64,000 bases of DNA from Rhinopithecus roxellana (Eukaryota; Chordata; Mammalia; Primates; Cercopithecidae), in assembly GCF_007565055.1 (NCBI RefSeq), contig NC_044554.1, positions 16,965,921 to 17,029,920 of the forward strand, given 5' to 3'. A program made the position numbers and the translations under genes. Below the pieces are notes generated by a model. It saw only the letters and a program-made list of their open reading frames with translations. It did no database searches and was not told the DNA's origin. Below, in pieces: positions 41,767 to 54,600 of the stretch (position 1 is its first letter; each line of letters starts with the position of its first letter).

Positions 41767-43353
41767 GTAAGAGCGGCATCACCTCCGCGCTCGGGTGGGC
41801 CGTGTGGAGGTCGTCGAGTTCTGACACAATCTCGAGGATGGATCGGGACGAGGGAGGAGAGCGGTCGTCGGGATGGAGGTGGGGGCTCCGGAGCCAGCGC
41901 GTCGCCCTCCGTCGCCGGCTACTTTCCCGGCAGTCTCCCGTACCTGAGGGCCGGAGTCAGCCGCGACCCCCTCCCATCAGTCGGCTGGTGGCGGAGGCTC
42001 AGCCGCCTTCCCCCGAGCTCGCGCGGTCCTCAAGCCTTGATGGTGACGGGCCGAACCCCAGCACCGCCACCCGCCCCTCGCGCCCCGCTCCCAGGCCCCT
42101 GACCTTTGCTTCCTTCCCTTAGCGCTGTGCTGAGGGGTCGTCGGGTCCTGGAAGGGCGTTCAGGGGTCTTGGATGGCTAGCCTGGCGGGCAGGGAGAGGT
42201 CAGCTAGCGGCCGGAGGAGCGGGCTCGGGAGGGGGCGGCGGCTCGCGCGCTGGCGGAGGTGGAAGGAGGGTCGCTGCCCTGCCCCCTCTGAGCAGGCGGC
42301 AGTCGAGTTTTCCGATCCCAACACGGCGGAGAGGGTGTTGAGATGCTAGGCATGGGCCTTAAGGGGTAGTTGCCGTCTGGAAACAATACCGTGCTCCATC
42401 AGCATGCTTCGGTTTTTCTTATTTTTATCTGCCCAGTGTTGACAGCCAGCATTCTGGTATTGTCCTTCGAGTCATGGCTTTCTAACTCAGCACCTCCTTG
42501 TGTAACTTCAGGGATCATTCTGTCACTAATCTGTCACCCTTTTTATTTTTAGCGTGGCAAAAACAAGGAACTGCCTTATACTAACCTGTGCAGGATCTGG
42601 AACAATTTATTAATCTCAGTGCGTACTTTACATGCCAAGTAATTTTGAAATTCATGGTGAATATTAAATATTTTGTAGTTTTCGGTTACTTTCTTTGTGT
42701 GTAGTGTATCCTCCTTGCTTTGAGACTACTTTTTAGGTGTGATACTTTAATCTTACAGTTTTTGGTTAGCTTTTGCCATTTTTAAACGTTTCTTTCATTT
42801 TTTTTTCCTCCAAGACTTTGGCTAGACAGTATTTGATCTTGTTTTCAGGTATTTTTGTAAAGTTTGTTTTCTTTCAAAGTGGGCTTTTTTCACCATATTT
42901 TTAGTATTGGAAGGGGAATTCTGAGAGTCTGGAAACTGCGCACTTTAGCCTAAAGAGCCCCAAATAGTATAACAATTTGAAATCCTAACTTGGATATGGT
43001 GTATGGACTGCAAATTTTAAGAGAAGGAAATGGATATGCCTTATCAGTTGCAGTGGCTCAACCTTCATAACCTAGAGGAGAGGAATCTGGAGGTCTGGGG
43101 AGAATGAGCCGTGTCTGGGGCCAGAAACAAAGTGGTTCCAGGAAATTTTTTTGCTCCAGAAATAGCCTGCCTGCCACACAGACTAGCTGTCTGAATGCAT
43201 CTGATAGTTTTAAGTTAGGTGTTAGTGAGGTGGAGAGTTTTCGTGTTCTAATTTTGACCACTTTCTGGTGGAGCATGAAAATGTGGTGAGTAAACAAGTA
43301 TAGTATACAATAGGGGCACTCTTGCATAGTCAAGCCTCCAAGAGTAAACTTTC

Positions 43354-43626
43354 TTTTTTTTTTTTTTTTGAGATGAAGTCTCGCTCTATCGCCCAGGCTG
43401 GAGTGCAGTGGCTGGATCTCAGCTCACTGCAAGCTCCGCCTCCCACGTAGCTAGGACTACAGGCGCCCGCCACCTCGCCCGGCTAGCTTTTTTTTTTTTT
43501 TTTTTTTTAGTAGAGACGGGGTTTCACCGTGTTAGCCAGGATGGTCTCTATCTGCTGACCTCATGATCCGTCCGTCTCGGCCTCCCAAACTGCTGGAATT
43601 ACAGGCTTGAGCCACCGCGCCCGGCC
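43354..43626 (-). mobile_element. AluY, cercopithecid lineage, with deletion and T expansion
   Basis: Lacks the GGGTTCACGCCATTCTCCTG block and has 22 T in the middle. GAGTAAACTTTCTT flanks both sides exactly. Diagnostic CACCTCGCCCGGCTAG and GGCTTGAGCC are present. Confidence 0.92.
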
Positions 43627-43834
43627 GAGTAAACTTTCTTTGAGCCCGAACTGGCACTGGACAGTTGGCCTTAAAAATAAGGTGACCCGCCCAATTTTTA
43701 AACCATGAACCTTTTTTGGCTGGTCCATTTAATGCAGAATTGCAAGGAATTTGTAATGAAAAAAACCTTCACTAAAATGAGAATTTAGGGTGTCATGTGG
43801 ATAAAATGAGAGTCGAAATAGTTGGACTACTTGT

Positions 43835-44010
43835 ATATTATTTAATCATTTTAGTCCTGTGAGATGGGTACTGATTACTGTCATTTTATAGATGAGCAAA
43901 CCAAGACTTAGATTAACCAATTTGTTCGAGATTTCTTCACTAATGAGTCAGTAGAGGTGAGATTCACACCTATGCACTCTGATTCCAAAGCCTACATTCC
44001 AAGCCATTAT
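43835..44010 (-). mobile_element. MIR, antisense
   Basis: CATTTTATAGATGAGCAAACC and CAAAGCCTACATTCC follow the antisense MIR arrangement, with a decayed AAGTAACTTGCCC-type segment between them. Confidence 0.6.
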
Positions 44011-44259
44011 ACTTTATTACCACAGTAAAATTGGATTCTTGGAGACTTTATAGTAGGAGACTACTCAGTGGAAAATAATGTTGCAAAACCGTAAATAGAA
44101 TCCACTATTGTACACAGTAACACTTTGAGATCACTGTATAATAGGCACTATTGTATTTTGCTAAAGATAAAGGGATGGAGTTACCTTCTCTGTGTTTGAG
44201 GAGCATCCGTTTAATGGGAGAGATAGATATTTGAACAAACGATGATAATACAATACGAT

Positions 44260-44878
44260 ATATACAGATTCAGCATCTGTAAACTGAAAATCTGAAATGC
44301 TGTAAAATCTGAAACCTTTTGATTGTCAAGATGTTGCCACAAGACACTTGACTTCATATGACAGGTTACAGTCAAAATACAGTCAAGCCAGTCGTGGTGG
44401 CTCACGCCTGTAATCCCAGCACTTTGGGAGGCCAAGGAGGGTGGATCACCTGAGGTCAGGAGTTCAAGGCCAGCCTGACCAATATGATGAAACCCCCGTC
44501 TCTATTGAAAATACAAAAAAAATTAGCCGGGCGTGGTGGCATGTGCCTGTAGTTCCAGCTACTTGGGAGGCTGAGACAGAAGACTCACTTGAATCCAGGA
44601 GGTGGAGGTTGCAGTAAGCCGAGATTGTGCCACTGCACTCCAGCCTGGGTGACAGAGCAAGACACCGTCTCAAAAAAAAAAAAAAAAAGTCAAAACTTTG
44701 TTTCATGCAGAGAATTATTTTAAAATGTTATATAAAATTACCTTCGGGCTATGTGTATAAGGTGTAAATGAAACATAAATGAATTTTGTGTTTATACTTG
44801 GGTCCCATCTCTAAGATATCTCTTTATGTATATGCAAAATATTCCAAAATCCAAAATGCTTGTGGTCCCAATAATTCT
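44260..44878 (+). mobile_element. MER2 (Tc1/mariner-Tigger MITE) split by an Alu
   Basis: CAGCATCTGTAAACTGAAAATC to GGTTACAGTCAAAATACAG, then after the Alu TCAAAACTTTGTTTCATGC to CCAAAATGCTTGTGGTCCC. The internal segments follow the MER2 consensus as I recall it. Confidence 0.75.
44386..44692 (+). mobile_element. AluS inserted in MER2
   Basis: AGCCAGTCGTGGTGGCTCAC to a 17 bp A tail, with AGTCAA on both sides. It is younger than the MER2 copy it interrupts. Confidence 0.9.
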
Positions 44879-44894
44879 TGAGACAGGAATTCAG

Positions 44895-45060
44895 TTAAAG
44901 TATAGACAGTCTGGATTTGAATTCCTGGAACATAATACCAAACCTCTTTTAGCATCAGTTCCCTTATCTGTTTAATGGAAAGGTTAATACTTCGAAGAAG
45001 ATATTAAGCCTTAAATAAAATATATAAAGTACTGGCACATGGAAAGCAGTGAATAAAAAA
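44895..45060 (+). mobile_element. MIR
   Basis: GTCTGGATTTGAATTCCTGG and CATCAGTTCCCTTATCTG are the MIR core; the tail GTACTGGCACATGGAAAG is also preserved. Confidence 0.65.
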
Positions 45061-45590
45061 GAAACAATAATTTTAAGAGAGAACTAGTTGGGTTTCAGGG
45101 GAGCTAACACTGAAGCCTTAAAGATCTGAAGGTGGTATTTAGGTGGGGAAAGAGGACATTCCGTGCAGAACAGGAAGAGGCAGAGTCTCAGAACAGAAAT
45201 GTGGATTGTTGAGGGAATGGTAGGTAATTGTAGCTTTGCATAAAATGTATGTGTGAAGGCCAGCTTTAAATGATAATGGTATGTAAATATAGTTGGACAA
45301 AGTGAGTAGTACCCAATTTTGATAATTGGAAATTGCATACTTAGATACTAAAATTACAGGAAAACCTTAGCAGTTTGTCCATTATTACATGTTTATTTAA
45401 TATTTACCTTCCAATACTTATTTTCCCAGTTCAAAGTAAGACTCAAAGAAGAATTCCAAAGTGACGGTTGCCATCCTTTAACCCCATTACCTAGTCTGTA
45501 GCCACATGGAGTCATTATTGCAAACTCCCCTTTGCATATTTTGACTGTCTTTTCTTAACCCGTACTTGATACATGATAGTGGGACAGAAT

Positions 45591-45874
45591 TTTTTTTATT
45601 TTGAGACAGAGTCTCATTCTGTCTTCCAGGTTGGAGTACAGTAGTGCGATCACTGTAAAACCTTGAACTGTCAGGCTCAGGCAATCCTGTTGCCTCAGTC
45701 TCCTGAGTAGCTACACCTGCAGGCATGCACCACTGTGTCCAGCTAATTTTTTAATTTTTATTTTTTTGTAGATACAGGGTCTTGCTATGTTGGGCAGACT
45801 AGAGACCTCAAGTGATTTTCCCACCTTGGCCTCCCAAAGTCTTGGGATTACAGATGTGAGCCTCCACACCTGGC
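45591..45874 (-). mobile_element. Alu, diverged
   Basis: TTGAGACAGAGTCTCATTCTG to CCACACCTGGCC, with gaps near the middle. Confidence 0.84.
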
Positions 45875-46020
45875 CAGTGTGTTTTAAATTGGGACTGCCC
45901 TTGAAAATCTGAGAAAGTCTCATGCTTCTGTCTTCTCAGATTAATACCGAACCATAAATACATTAAATTTACAAATCTGAAATATCACTTGATGACCAGA
46001 ATCATGTGAAAGTGGAAAAT

Positions 46021-46320
46021 ATTTTTTTTTTTTTTTGAGACGGAGTCTCGCTCTGTCGCCCAGGCTGGAGTGCAGTGGCGCAATCTCAGCTCACTGCAAG
46101 CTCTGCTGCCTCCCGGGTTCACGCCATTCTCCTGCCTCAGCCTCCCTAGAAGCTGGGACTACAGGCGCCCGCCACCACGTCCGGCTAATTTTTTTGTATT
46201 TTTAGTAGAGACGGGGTTTCACCGTGTTCGCCAGGATGGTCTTGATCTCCTGACCTCGTGATCCGCCCGCCTCCGCCTCCCAAAGTGCTGGGATTACAGG
46301 CGTGAGCCACCGCGCCCGGC
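46021..46320 (-). mobile_element. AluY, near-consensus
   Basis: GAGACGGAGTCTCGCTCTGTC to CACCGCGCCCGGC, few changes. The 16 bp duplication GAAAGTGGAAAATATT is exact, indicating a fairly young insertion. It lacks the GGCTTGAGCC change, so it belongs to a more ancestral AluY. Confidence 0.94.
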
Positions 46321-46784
46321 GAAAGTGGAAAATATTAAGTGACATTTAGGAAAACTGCATTTTTAGTCCACCTTGTTAGTCTCATGAAAATTGCTAATGT
46401 GACACAAAATACAAAAGTGAGTTTTCAGATAAGAACAACTGACTGCTTCCTAGAACAGGTAGTTGTAGAACACTAGGAATGAAAATATGCTGGATTTTAT
46501 TCTGGGTACTGAACAGGAACTGGGGCAGGAAATAGCTGTGGCTGAACCACTACCTGATAATAATCGTAACATGATTAAATTTGACATTTAAGGAGAGGAA
46601 GTGAAGGGAAAAGTGCATAGTATGCAGCTTTCCAGTTGCAAAAACAGTTCAAAAAAGGGGCTGTTCAAAGTATATCTACAGCAATTTTAAAGACATGTGG
46701 GCACTCATATTTGTTGCATGAATGAAAGTACTTTTGTAAGACCTTTTGTATAGGATTTGTTACAGATAGCAAAAAATTTATGAA

Positions 46785-47000
46785 AATTAGGTGGCATGGG
46801 TTTTGGTGCTCTATCGACCTAGGTTCAAGTCCTGATACTGACATCACTGGTTGTGTGACATTGGACTCCTTATGTAATATTTTTGAGATTCAGTTTTATT
46901 TATTCACTAAATGGAGTTACCTACTTTCTGAGATTTTAAGAATTAAATGAGGTAATAATGTATGTAAAGCACTTGACATATTCTTGGTTTATAAGACTAG
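46785..47000 (+). mobile_element. MIR, long copy
   Basis: GACCTAGGTTCAAGTCCTGA, GGTTGTGTGACATTGGAC, then AAATGAGGTAATAATG and GTAAAGCACTTGACATATTC give the whole MIR order. Confidence 0.75.
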
Positions 47001-47043
47001 CTCAAAAAGTGGTTGCTGCAATTATTTGACTAAGTTGAACAGG

Positions 47044-47075
47044 CGTGTGTGTGTGTGTGTGTGTGTATGTATGTT
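47044..47075 (+). repeat. (GT)n microsatellite
   Basis: About 11 GT units ending in GTATGTATGT. Confidence 0.92.
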
Positions 47076-47667
47076 TTAAAATAACGATTCCCAGATAGAA
47101 TAAGAGAAGCCAGAAAATGTTCAACAAGCAAATAAAATCTTAGAAGGAGGCAATAGGATTTAACAGGCAGAGTTGAATAATCATTTTACCCACACAAAAG
47201 AAGGGAAAATATATGGAGAGAGCTTCACATTATCAACTTTTTTCTGAAGAAAGTACATCAAACTCATTAAACCAGATGGAGTGCATGAATAAGGTTTTGC
47301 TATTCGAAATGACAATGAAAAACATAAGTGAAGTAGGGTTTCAGTGCCATGAATTAAGTGTATAGGGAAAGGGACTTGTTTTCTCAAATCTCTTAACCAC
47401 TTTCTTACTTATTTCTAAAATTCTTTGACAAGGAAAAGCTATTAATTGTATGGTTATGGGAATGCTTTAATTGCAAGTAATCCTGGGAGACAGAGCATAC
47501 TGATTTATCTACACAGATTTCCTGCGTGTTCATTCTGTATATCCCATTGTCTTTTGTGTGTCTTTTGGGTGCTGAATGTATGAATGCATCATTTGTTGAA
47601 AAATGAACCCATCTTCTTATTCCTAAATCTGTTTTACTCTTGTAGTCTCTATCTTAATGAGGGTTCT

Positions 47668-47953
47668 TTTTTTCGTTTGTTTTGCTCTTGTTGCCCAGGC
47701 TGGAGTGCAATGGTGCGATCTTGGCTCACTGCAACCTCCTTCTCCTGACTTTAAGCAATTCTCCTGCCTCAGCCTTGCGAGTAGCTGGGATTACAGGCGC
47801 CTGTCACCATGCCCAGCTAATTTTTGTATTTTTAGTAGAGATGGGGTTTCACCATGCTGGCCAGGCTGGTCTGGAACTCCTGACCACAGGTGATCCACCC
47901 GCCTTGGCCTCCCAAAGTGCTGGGATTACAGACGTGAGCCACCATGCCTGGCC
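47668..47953 (-). mobile_element. Alu, full length
   Basis: TTTTGCTCTTGTTGCCCAGG to CCATGCCTGGCC; CTTAATGAGGGTTCTTTT and CTTAATGAGAGTTCTTTT flank it. Confidence 0.9.
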
Positions 47954-48394
47954 TTAATGAGAGTTCTTTTAGTGTTCAAGCCAAGAGTCATGTGGTGTCC
48001 TTACTCTGTTCCTCTCCATATCTTTAATTGCCAGTCAGTTACTACATCTGGTCCTCTGTCTACTTCTACTAACATCCATCTTTCAATCTGGCCTGGTCCC
48101 AACACTCACAATTAAGAAAAAAACAAAACAACCATTGCCACTGACTTAGTTCAAACCCTCATTATTGTCCCCAAATTATGTCATTTATTTCCTTTTAGGA
48201 AATTAAATTCTTCACACAGCTTCTTCACATAGTTCTTCACACAGCTTCCTTCAGAATAATTTTGCTGAAATGCCAACATAATGATACCAAAATTATATTT
48301 TTAGTGTCTGCACATGATGGTTAATAAATATTTGATCCTTCCATGTATCTTAAACTTCAGACAATACTAAGTGACTTGCATATATAGGCTTGGT

Positions 48395-50350
48395 AGGCTT
48401 GGGATTTTCTTTGTGGGAAGATTTTAACTGCAAATTCAATTTCTTTAATAGACACAGACTTACTCAGTTTATTTCTTCTTGAGTTAGCGTTGATAGTTTG
48501 TATTTTCCTAGGAATCTGTTCATTTCATCTAAAGTTGTTAAATTCATTGGCATAAAATTATTCATGACATTTTCTTATTAATTTTTTTAATATCTGTAAG
48601 ACATATAGTGCTGCTGTCCTCTCTCTCATTCTGACTCTGCTGTCTTTTCTCTGCTGTTCTCCTGGCTAGAGGTTTATTGATCTATTTTATTGATCCTCTC
48701 AGAGCACTAGTTTTTAGGTTTTTGTATTGATTTTCTATCCTCAGTTTCACTGGTTTCTATTCATCTTTATTGTTTTTGTGTCTACTGTTTATTTTGCATT
48801 TTATTTGCTCTTGATTTGCTAGAATCTTAGGTTGGAAGCTTGGCTCATAATTTGAAACATTTATTCTTCTCGAAAATGAGTGTTTAATTCTATAAAATTC
48901 TCCCCTAAATAGTGTTTTGACTGCATCTCATGAATTTTGATATGTTTTCAGTTTTCATTCAAGTTCAGAATCCTTGATAAATTCCTTTGTGATTTGACTC
49001 CGCTTGTTATTTAGAAGTATGTAGATGAGTTTCCAAATATTTGGGGATTTTTTCAGATATTTTTTCCTTAGTTCTAACTTCATTTCGCTGTGGTCAAAGA
49101 ACATACATTGTATGTTTTGAATCATTTTAAATTTATTGAGACTTGTTTTATGGCCCAGATTATGGTCTGCCTTGGCAAATGATTCATTCACACTTGAAAA
49201 TAATTTTGGGTGGAGTGATTTATAAATGTCAGTCAAGGCTGGGTGGGATGGCTCACACCTGTAGTCCCAGCACTTTGGGAGTCCGAGGCAGGTGGATCAT
49301 TTGAGGTCAGGAGTTCGAGACCAGCCTGGCCAACATGTTGAAACCTCGTCTCTACTAAAAGTACAAAAAAATTAGCTGAGGATGATGGTGTGTGCCTGTA
49401 GTCCTAGCTACTCAGGAGGCTGGGGCAGAAGAATTCTTTGAACCTGGAAGGTGGAGGTTGCAGCAAGATCGCACCACTACACTCTAGCCTGGGTGACTCC
49501 ATCTCAAAAAAAAAAAAAAAAGTCAATCAAGTCAAGTTGGTTGATAGAATTCTTCAGGTCTTCTATATGTCCTTGTTGATTTTGTCTACTTGTTATATCA
49601 ATTTTTGAAAGAATGGTATTGAATTTCTATAAATGTGGACTTGCTGATTTCTCCTTGCAATTCTTTAAATTTTTGCATTATGTATTTTGAAGTTCTATTG
49701 CTAGGTGCACGCATATTTATGATTGTTAATGATTGCTTGGTGAATTGGATCGTTTTATCATTGTGAAATGGATCTCTTTAATCCTGGTAATATGTTTTGC
49801 TCTGAAATCTATTTTGTATAGCCATTCGAGCTTTCTTTTCATTAGAGTTAACATGATATTTTTTTCCATCTTTTTACTTTCTACCTTTTTTATGTTTATA
49901 TTTAAGTGAGTTTCTGACAGATACACATAAAAATAGGTCTTGCTTTTGGGTCTTGGGTCTTGCTTTTTAAAATCCAGTTTCCTAATCTCTGCCTTTTAAT
50001 TTAGACCATTTACATTTAATGTGATTATTGATATTATTGGGTTTAAGTCTATCATCTTGCTATTTGTTTTTTGTCTCATCTGTTCTTTTTACCTTTTTTG
50101 GATTCTTTGAGTATTTTTATGACTTCACTTTATAACCGTTTTTGACTTGTCTGTAACTCTTTTTTTCTTGTAGTTTTGTTTGTAGTAGCTAGTATACATC
50201 ATTATTACAGTCTACTTTTGAGTAAAAAAACTACTTCATATATTTTATGAGAACCTTTTAACAGTATACTGTTTCCCCTTTCTGAAACTTTATGCTGTTA
50301 TTTGTGCTGTATATTTTAAATCCCAAACTATGTTGTTGATCTTTTAGCTT
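48395..50350 (-). mobile_element. L1M fragment, antisense (central ORF2)
   Basis: Antisense L1 ORF2 text is readable: GGTTTATTGATCTATTTTATTG, TGTGGTCAAAGAACATACATT and CTATTTTGTATAGCCATTCG. It is interrupted by an Alu at 49228. Frames are broken throughout; this is an inactive copy. Confidence 0.75.
49228..49520 (+). mobile_element. Alu inserted in L1M
   Basis: GGCTGGGTGGGATGGCTCAC to a 16 bp A tail; GTCAGTCAAG/GTCAATCAAG flank it. Confidence 0.88.
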
Positions 50351-50409
50351 TAGTCAGTTCTCTTTTAAAGAGATTTAAACACACATACACACACATACAT
50401 TTTATATAC

Positions 50410-51800
50410 ATAAATTTTTTTAAAGACTCTTAGATTTGCCCCTTTTAAGGTTGAATAATATCCTATCATATGTATGTACTATTTTTTTGTTCATCCGTTG
50501 ATGGACATTTGGGCTGCTTCTGCCTTTTGCCTATTGTCAATAGTGCTGCTATGAATATGAGTGCGTGAGTATCTCTTTGAAACTCTGCTTTCAATTCTTT
50601 TGGATATATACACAGAAATGCGATTGCTGAATCATATGGTAGTTCTATTTTTAATCTTTTTGTACCATTTTACAGTTGCATCAACAGTGCAGAAGGGCTC
50701 CAATTTTTCCACATTTTCGTCAATATTTATTTTCTATTTTTTTTGTTTTGTTTTGTTTTTATGATAGCTGTCCTAATGGATATAAGGTGATATCTTGTGG
50801 TTTTGATTTGTACTTTTCTGATAATTAGTGATGTTGAGCATCTTTTTGTGTGCTTGTTGGCCATTTGTATATCATCTTTGGGCACATGTCCATTCAAATC
50901 CTTTGCCCATTTTTAAATCAGGTTATTTGATTTTTTGTTATTGTGTTGTAGGAGTCATCTGTATATTCTGGATATCAACCCCTTACCAAATTTATGATTT
51001 GCAAATATTTTCTCCCATTCTGCAAGGGAGAAAAATATATGCCTTTTGATGCACAAAAGGTTTTAAGTTTGACGTAGTCCCATTTGTCTACGTTTGCTTT
51101 TGTTGCCTATACTTTTGGTGTTACAACCAAGAAATAATTGCCAAGTCAGATGTTATAAAGCTTTCTCCTGTGTTTTCTTCTAGGAGTTTTTTAGTTTTAT
51201 TTCTTATGTTTAGATGTTTAATCAATTTTGAGTTAAGTTTTGTAGAGGGTGTAAGATAAAGGTCCACCTTCATTCTTTTTGTTGTATCCCATTTTCCCAG
51301 CACCATTTGTTGAAGAGATTGTTCTTTTCCTACTGAGTCGTCTTGGTACCCTTGTTGAAGATTATTTGACCACATACATGAGGGTTTATTTCTTGGGTCT
51401 TTATTACATTTGTTGATTTATTTTTATACCAATATCACACTGTTGTGATTACTGTTTTGTAATATGTTTTGAAATCAGGAAGTGTGAGTCTTCCAAATTT
51501 GTTGTTCTTTTTAAAAATTTCTTTGGCTATTTGGGGTCCCTTAAGATTCGATATATATTTTAGTATGAGTTTTTTGGTTTCTGCCAAAAATGCTCTTGGG
51601 ATTTTGATAGGGATTGCACTGAATCTGTAGATTGCTTTGAGTAGTATGGAAATTTTAACCATGTTACGTTTCTCAGTCCATGAACATGGGATTTCTTTTC
51701 ATTTATTTGAGTCTTTAATTTCTTTTAGCAATGTTTTAAATAATAGATGTTTCAATATCCTTGTTTACAAGTCCTTTCATCTTTGTCATTTGTGGGTCTG
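50410..51800 (-). mobile_element. L1M fragment, antisense (3' ORF2)
   Basis: TTGATGGACATTTGGGCTGC, GCAAATATTTTCTCCCATTC, CACCATTTGTTGAAGAGATTG and TTTTGATAGGGATTGCACTG are antisense L1 3' ORF2. Since this part lies nearer the L1 3' end than the adjoining fragment at 48.4 kb yet sits to its right, it is a second L1 copy. Confidence 0.8.
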
Positions 51801-52320
51801 ATTCTGTTTCCTCATCATGAATTATATTTTCCTGTTTACTTATATGCCTGCTAATTTTTGTTTGAATGCCAGACATTTTGTATTTCACGTTGTTTAAAGC
51901 TGTAATTGGTCTTCCTGCTCCTTTTTGGTGATTCTTTCCCTTGCTTCAGGTATTTTTTCCTACACTGCATATGCCAGTCAATATTCAACTGAAGACTTAA
52001 GGCGAATCCTCTGCAGAGCTGCAGAACTGTCTTTGTGCAGTTCTCTCCTCTTTGGGTACTTTGCTCTAGGAATTCTAGCTGCCTTGATGTCTCTGAATAC
52101 TCAAATCTGGCTTCTCAATGTAGGGATACTTCTGGGCTTTGGATTTTCCCCTTCTGGCACTGCATCCTGGAAACTTTGCGGACAGCACACTTGGACAGTC
52201 ATAGGGCTCACTTTTTGTTTCCACTCTTTCAAGGATGTGCTATCAGTTACCCAATATCTGAAAACATTTCACTTTTTTTCCTAACTTTTTAGTTTTTAAA
52301 TGGAGAGGAATAATCTGGTT
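51801..52320 (-). mobile_element. probable L1M 3' region, antisense
   Basis: CTAATTTTTGTTTGAATGCC and AGACATTTTGTATTTC resemble old L1 sequence. A 119-residue plus-strand open frame (51925-52284) lies here but reads like repeat-derived sequence. Confidence 0.45.
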
Positions 52321-52624
52321 CTCATTATTCCCATCATGGCTAGAAGTGGAAACTCCTGTATACTGAGTTTTGAAGTAATAGTTTAAATGGAAAGTATAAA
52401 AAGTACCATTTTGGTTTTATTATTTTTAAATCCCAAATTTGTGTTTAGGGTGCATAAGCATTGTATAGCCAGAACCAGAGTAGACTATAGGTTTGACTGG
52501 CTGAATGTGTTTAGGTTCATTGTCAACATTCATGTTTCCCTTGAAATAAATGTAGGCATGTATGATGAGTTAAAAGGTAAGCAAATAATTGCATTTTCTT
52601 ATATAAACCCAGTTCATTGTTTTG

Positions 52625-52920
52625 TTTTTTGTTTTTGTTTTTTTTTGAGATGGAGTTTCTCTTTGTCACCCAGGCTAGAGTACAGTGGCGTGATCTTGGC
52701 TCTCTGCAACCTCCGCCTCCTGGGTTCAAACGATTCTCCTGCCTCAGCCTCCCAAGTAGGTGGGATTACAGGAACCCGCCAAAGTAATTTTTGTATTTTT
52801 AGTAGAGACGGGATTTCACCATGTTGGCCAGGCTTATCACAAACTCCTGAGCTCAGGTGATCCACCCACCTCAGCCTCCCAAAGTGCTGGGATTAGAGGC
52901 ATGAGCCACTGGGCCCGGCC
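52625..52920 (-). mobile_element. Alu, full length
   Basis: GAGATGGAGTTTCTCTTTGTC to CACTGGGCCCGGCC; ATAAACCCAGTTC and ATAAACCCAATTC flank it. Confidence 0.9.
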
Positions 52921-52950
52921 ATAAACCCAATTCTTATTGACAACAAAACT

Positions 52951-52977
52951 GTGTGTGTGTGTGTGTGTGTATGTGTG
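52951..52977 (+). repeat. (GT)n microsatellite
   Basis: Ten GT units with a GTATGTGTG end. Confidence 0.92.
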
Positions 52978-53454
52978 CAAAATATGTCTGTATAATTTCT
53001 AAGGGAGATTAATAATGAGAAGTGTTTATTTCCTTAAGGGTATAATAATTCGGTTTTTATCATCTTTGGAAAATATTTGCAACATTGAAAATACTACTGT
53101 GATCATATATTGAATGGTAATTTAACTTAACCTTGGACATAGTAGATATTAAGGACTGTTGAAAATCTCTGTAGGTGAAATGGACTTGAGATGGGCTTAA
53201 CTTGTCTCTTCATTGATTATAGGCAACTGGAATGACCTTTAGCTTTTCTTCTGATGGAAGCAGATTATATGAATTGGTAAAATTGAAGCACTGGGCTAGT
53301 TTTCTTATTCCCACCCTGTATTTCTTTTCCATTGCAGCCACACTAAATGAAATTATGAGAGGAAAGTTGTATGTGTATTAAGTCAGTAGTTGGCGTATAG
53401 GAAATTAACATGATAAAGGAGGTATTTTAAAATTGAGTTAAGCTTATCAGTTAT

Positions 53455-53940
53455 GTTCTTTTTATTTTGATGTAATTTCAGATTTTAAAAAAAGGGCAAT
53501 AATAAAGAATTCCTGTATACCCTTCACCCAGATTACCTACATTTTAACATTTCACTATATTTGCTTTATCATTTTCTTTCTCCATATATATATGTACGTA
53601 TGTATTACTTTTTTCCTGACTCATTTGAGTCATTATACTCCTTTACTGCTACTGAGTTTTTATTTCCTAAATATAAGATTGTTCTTCTACATAAAGACAG
53701 TACAATTATCAAAATCAGGAAATTAACATTTATAGTACTGTTTTCTAATCTACAGATAGTCACATTTTACCAGTTATCACAATACTGTACTTTATTGCAG
53801 AAGAAAATTCAGGATCACATTCTGTGTTTAGTTGTCACATCTCTCTAATTTCTTTTACACAGAAACACTTGAACCTATGTTTGTATTTCATGAAATTGAC
53901 ATTTTAAAACTGTTGAGGCCGGTTATTTTGTAGAGTGACC
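53455..53940 (-). mobile_element. L1ME 3'UTR-like fragment, antisense
   Basis: TTCCTGTATACCCTTCACCC and ACATTTTAACATTTCACTATA follow the antisense 3' end of old L1ME elements. Similar sequence seems to resume between and after the Alus at 54.0-54.6 kb, to about 55180. Confidence 0.65.
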
Positions 53941-53946
53941 TTCAAT

Positions 53947-54237
53947 TTTTTTTTTTTTTGACAGTCTTGCTCTGTCATCCAGGCTGTAGTACAGTGGCGC
54001 TATCTTGGCTCACTGCAACTTCCGCCTCACTGGTTCAAATGATTCTCCTGCCTCAACCTCCCAAGTAGTTGGGACTACAGGCAGGCACCACTGTACCCAG
54101 CTAATATTTGTATTTTTAGTAGAGATGGGATTTTGCCATGTTAGCCAGGCTGGTCTCAAACTCCTGACCTCAGGTGATCTGCCCACCTTGGCCTCCCAAA
54201 GTTCTGGGATTACAGGCATGAGCCACCACTCCCAGCT
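53947..54237 (-). mobile_element. Alu, full length
   Basis: TTTTGACAGTCTTGCTCTGTC to CCACTCCCAGC. Confidence 0.88.
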
Positions 54238-54301
54238 GAATGATGTTCAGTGTGAGATTGGTTGATTTTTCCTCGTGATTAGATTTGGGTTATGTACTGT
54301 A

Positions 54302-54600
54302 TTTTTATTTTTTAGTTTTGAGACAGAGTTTTGCTCTTGTGGCCCAGGCTGGAATGCAGTGGTGCCATGTTGGCTCACTGCAACCTCCACCTCTTGGGTT
54401 CAAGCGATTCTCCTGCCTCAGCCTCCCAAGTAGTTGGGACCAGGCACCCGCCGCCATGCCCAGCTAATTTTTGTATTTTTAGTAGAGACAGGGTTTCATC
54501 ATGTTGGCCAGGCTGGTCTTGAACTCCTGACCTCAAGTGATCCACCTGCCTCAGCCTCCCAAAGTATTGGGATTACAGGCGTGAGCCACTGCGCCCAGCC
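54302..54600 (-). mobile_element. Alu with small deletion
   Basis: GAGACAGAGTTTTGCTCTTG to CACTGCGCCCAGCC; TGGGACCAGGCACC lacks CTACAGG. TGGGTTATGTACT/TGGGTTACGTACT flank it. Confidence 0.89.

Larger units (their letters stand above)
40800..42350. promoter_or_regulatory. CpG-island divergent promoter of TMEM60 and PHTF2
   Basis: GC- and CpG-rich DNA begins sharply near 40800, is densest at 41500-42330, and contrasts with the AT-rich flanks. CCAAT boxes occur at 41303-41307 on the plus strand and at 41337-41341 and 41495-41499 on the minus strand. A GC box (CCCCGCCCCT, about 41553) and GGGGGTGGGGC (about 41624) lie on the PHTF2 side. No TATA box is apparent. TMEM60 is fired leftward and PHTF2 rightward, with starts probably a few hundred bases apart. 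The boundaries are estimated. Confidence 0.8.

Noticed and set aside
40876..41770. Open frames of 133 and 126 residues in the CpG island
   Set aside because: GC-rich DNA lowers stop frequency. They cross the TMEM60 and PHTF2 first-exon donors and encode Arg/Pro/Ser-rich low-complexity chains.
50410..51800. Possible active L1 coding region
   Set aside because: Frames are broken by many stops and shifts, the copy is partial, and the divergence is that of an old L1M element.
51925..52284. 119-residue plus-strand open frame
   Set aside because: It sits at the end of an antisense L1M mosaic; no homology or splice context was recognised, and the alternative frame is also open.
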